A DNA stretch of 64,000 nucleotides from Trichobilharzia szidati (Eukaryota > Platyhelminthes > Trematoda > Strigeidida > Schistosomatidae). A model generated the notes under the pieces. That model worked only from the letters and a program-made list of their open reading frames with translations. It made no database searches and was not told the DNA's origin. Where the stretch lies: contig OX235275.1 of NCBI GenBank assembly GCA_944472155.2, positions 56,623,228 through 56,687,227 on the forward strand. The letters run 5' to 3'. Below are positions 63,744 to 64,000 of this stretch, one piece after another (within the stretch, counting starts at the first letter, position 1; each line of letters begins with the position of its first letter). The position numbers were made by a program, and so were the translations under genes.

Positions 63744-63782
63744 TCCACTGCTAGTCACCATCCACAAATCAGTTTCCAAATT

Positions 63783-63960
63783 GCTTCATAGTAAGTGCTG
63801 TCGAAGGCCTTTTCAAAGTCTATGAAGCTGATGTAGAGGGTTAACTGCTATTCTATAGTGTGTCCGTTTGTGATACGTTATTTGTTCTTGAATCGGTCTT
63901 ATTTCGGGTGGTGTGGTATCCTGGTATATAATAAAGGTCAAGACTTATTTTGTTTGCACA
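63783..63960 (-). pseudogene. RTE-like RT motif A region, continuation beyond the Sm-alpha insertion
   Basis: Minus-strand FIDFEKAFDS followed toward 63783 by a YYEAIWKLL-like block, colinear with 62700-63451. Upstream text to 63960 is decayed. Confidence 0.65.
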
Positions 63961-64000
63961 TTCCCACACATATGCATTCCCTCTACAAATTGAAAACAAA

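Larger units (their letters stand above)
63452..63769. repeat. Sm-alpha-like element with two opposed hammerheads and 13-bp target-site duplication
   Basis: CAGTTTCCAAATT at 63439-63451 and 63770-63782 frame a 318-bp insertion into an RTE copy. The minus strand has a B-box-like AGGTTCAAGACTC (about 63677-63689), then a hammerhead (63592-63639), then the Sm-alpha tail to 63452. The right 75 bp hold a second hammerhead in plus orientation (63699-63743). Confidence 0.9.

Noticed and set aside
63585..63779. 64-codon minus frame over the Sm-alpha insertion
   Set aside because: It is the chance reading of a structured ribozyme repeat; no protein motif.

Overview
The window looks like blood-fluke (Schistosoma) nuclear DNA. 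The grounds are: Sm-alpha-type hammerhead-ribozyme short interspersed elements; a dense mixture of CR1-like, RTE-like and Penelope-like (PLE) retroelements; tRNA-derived SINEs with clear target-site duplications; AT-rich intergenic DNA with ATT microsatellites; and host genes with short introns (one is 31 bp). The species is not resolved.

Host genes are few. RPL10A (ribosomal protein uL1) is complete in four exons at 10005-10895 on the + strand. An intronless MARCH-type RING-CH ubiquitin ligase lies at 38735-40552 on the - strand. Two genes show a single exon each: a pyridoxal kinase exon at 4851-5132 (+) and a Tctex1-type dynein light chain exon at 60084-60309 (-). The other exons of these two were not found and probably lie outside the window or behind repeat-filled introns.

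Most of the rest is transposon sequence. I use local names. CR1-like: a decayed copy at about 225-2950 (-), a copy with an open RT frame at 26257-27912 (+), and a copy at 28640-29640 (+) split by a SINE. RTE-1: 9318, 22330, 46690 and 59340. RTE-2 or related: 5350, 13030, 51250 and 62700-63960. RTE-3: 15160, 17980, 20940, 22960 and 25480. PLE-1, with GIY-YIG domains: 15900, 18480, 19000, 24790, 30900, 48960, 52780 and 56500. PLE-2, another GIY-YIG family with inverted flanks: 36170-37790, 46500-48600, 52560, 53930 and 60540-61870. A decayed Ty3/Gypsy element occupies 54390-56030. SINE-A and SINE-B share a tRNA-like head but have different tails.

The most notable system is a set of hammerhead-type ribozymes built into at least four unrelated kinds of repeat. 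These are the Sm-alpha-like elements (31849-32290 and 63452-63769), a family I call HH-G (an intact consensus ribozyme at 36461-36503, -), a family I call HH-T (many copies, helices kept but core mostly eroded), and PLE-type terminal repeats (intact core and paired helices at 28165-28211). The stems have different sequences but stay paired, with compensatory changes between copies. HH-G, HH-T and Sm-alpha all join a tRNA-like pol III-type head to a downstream hammerhead, and all recur as head-to-head foldback pairs. A CR1 reverse-transcriptase frame is bracketed by direct copies of the ribozyme-bearing terminal repeat at 26085-28265.

All calls were made by reading the sequence. Repeat boundaries are approximate unless a target-site duplication is given.
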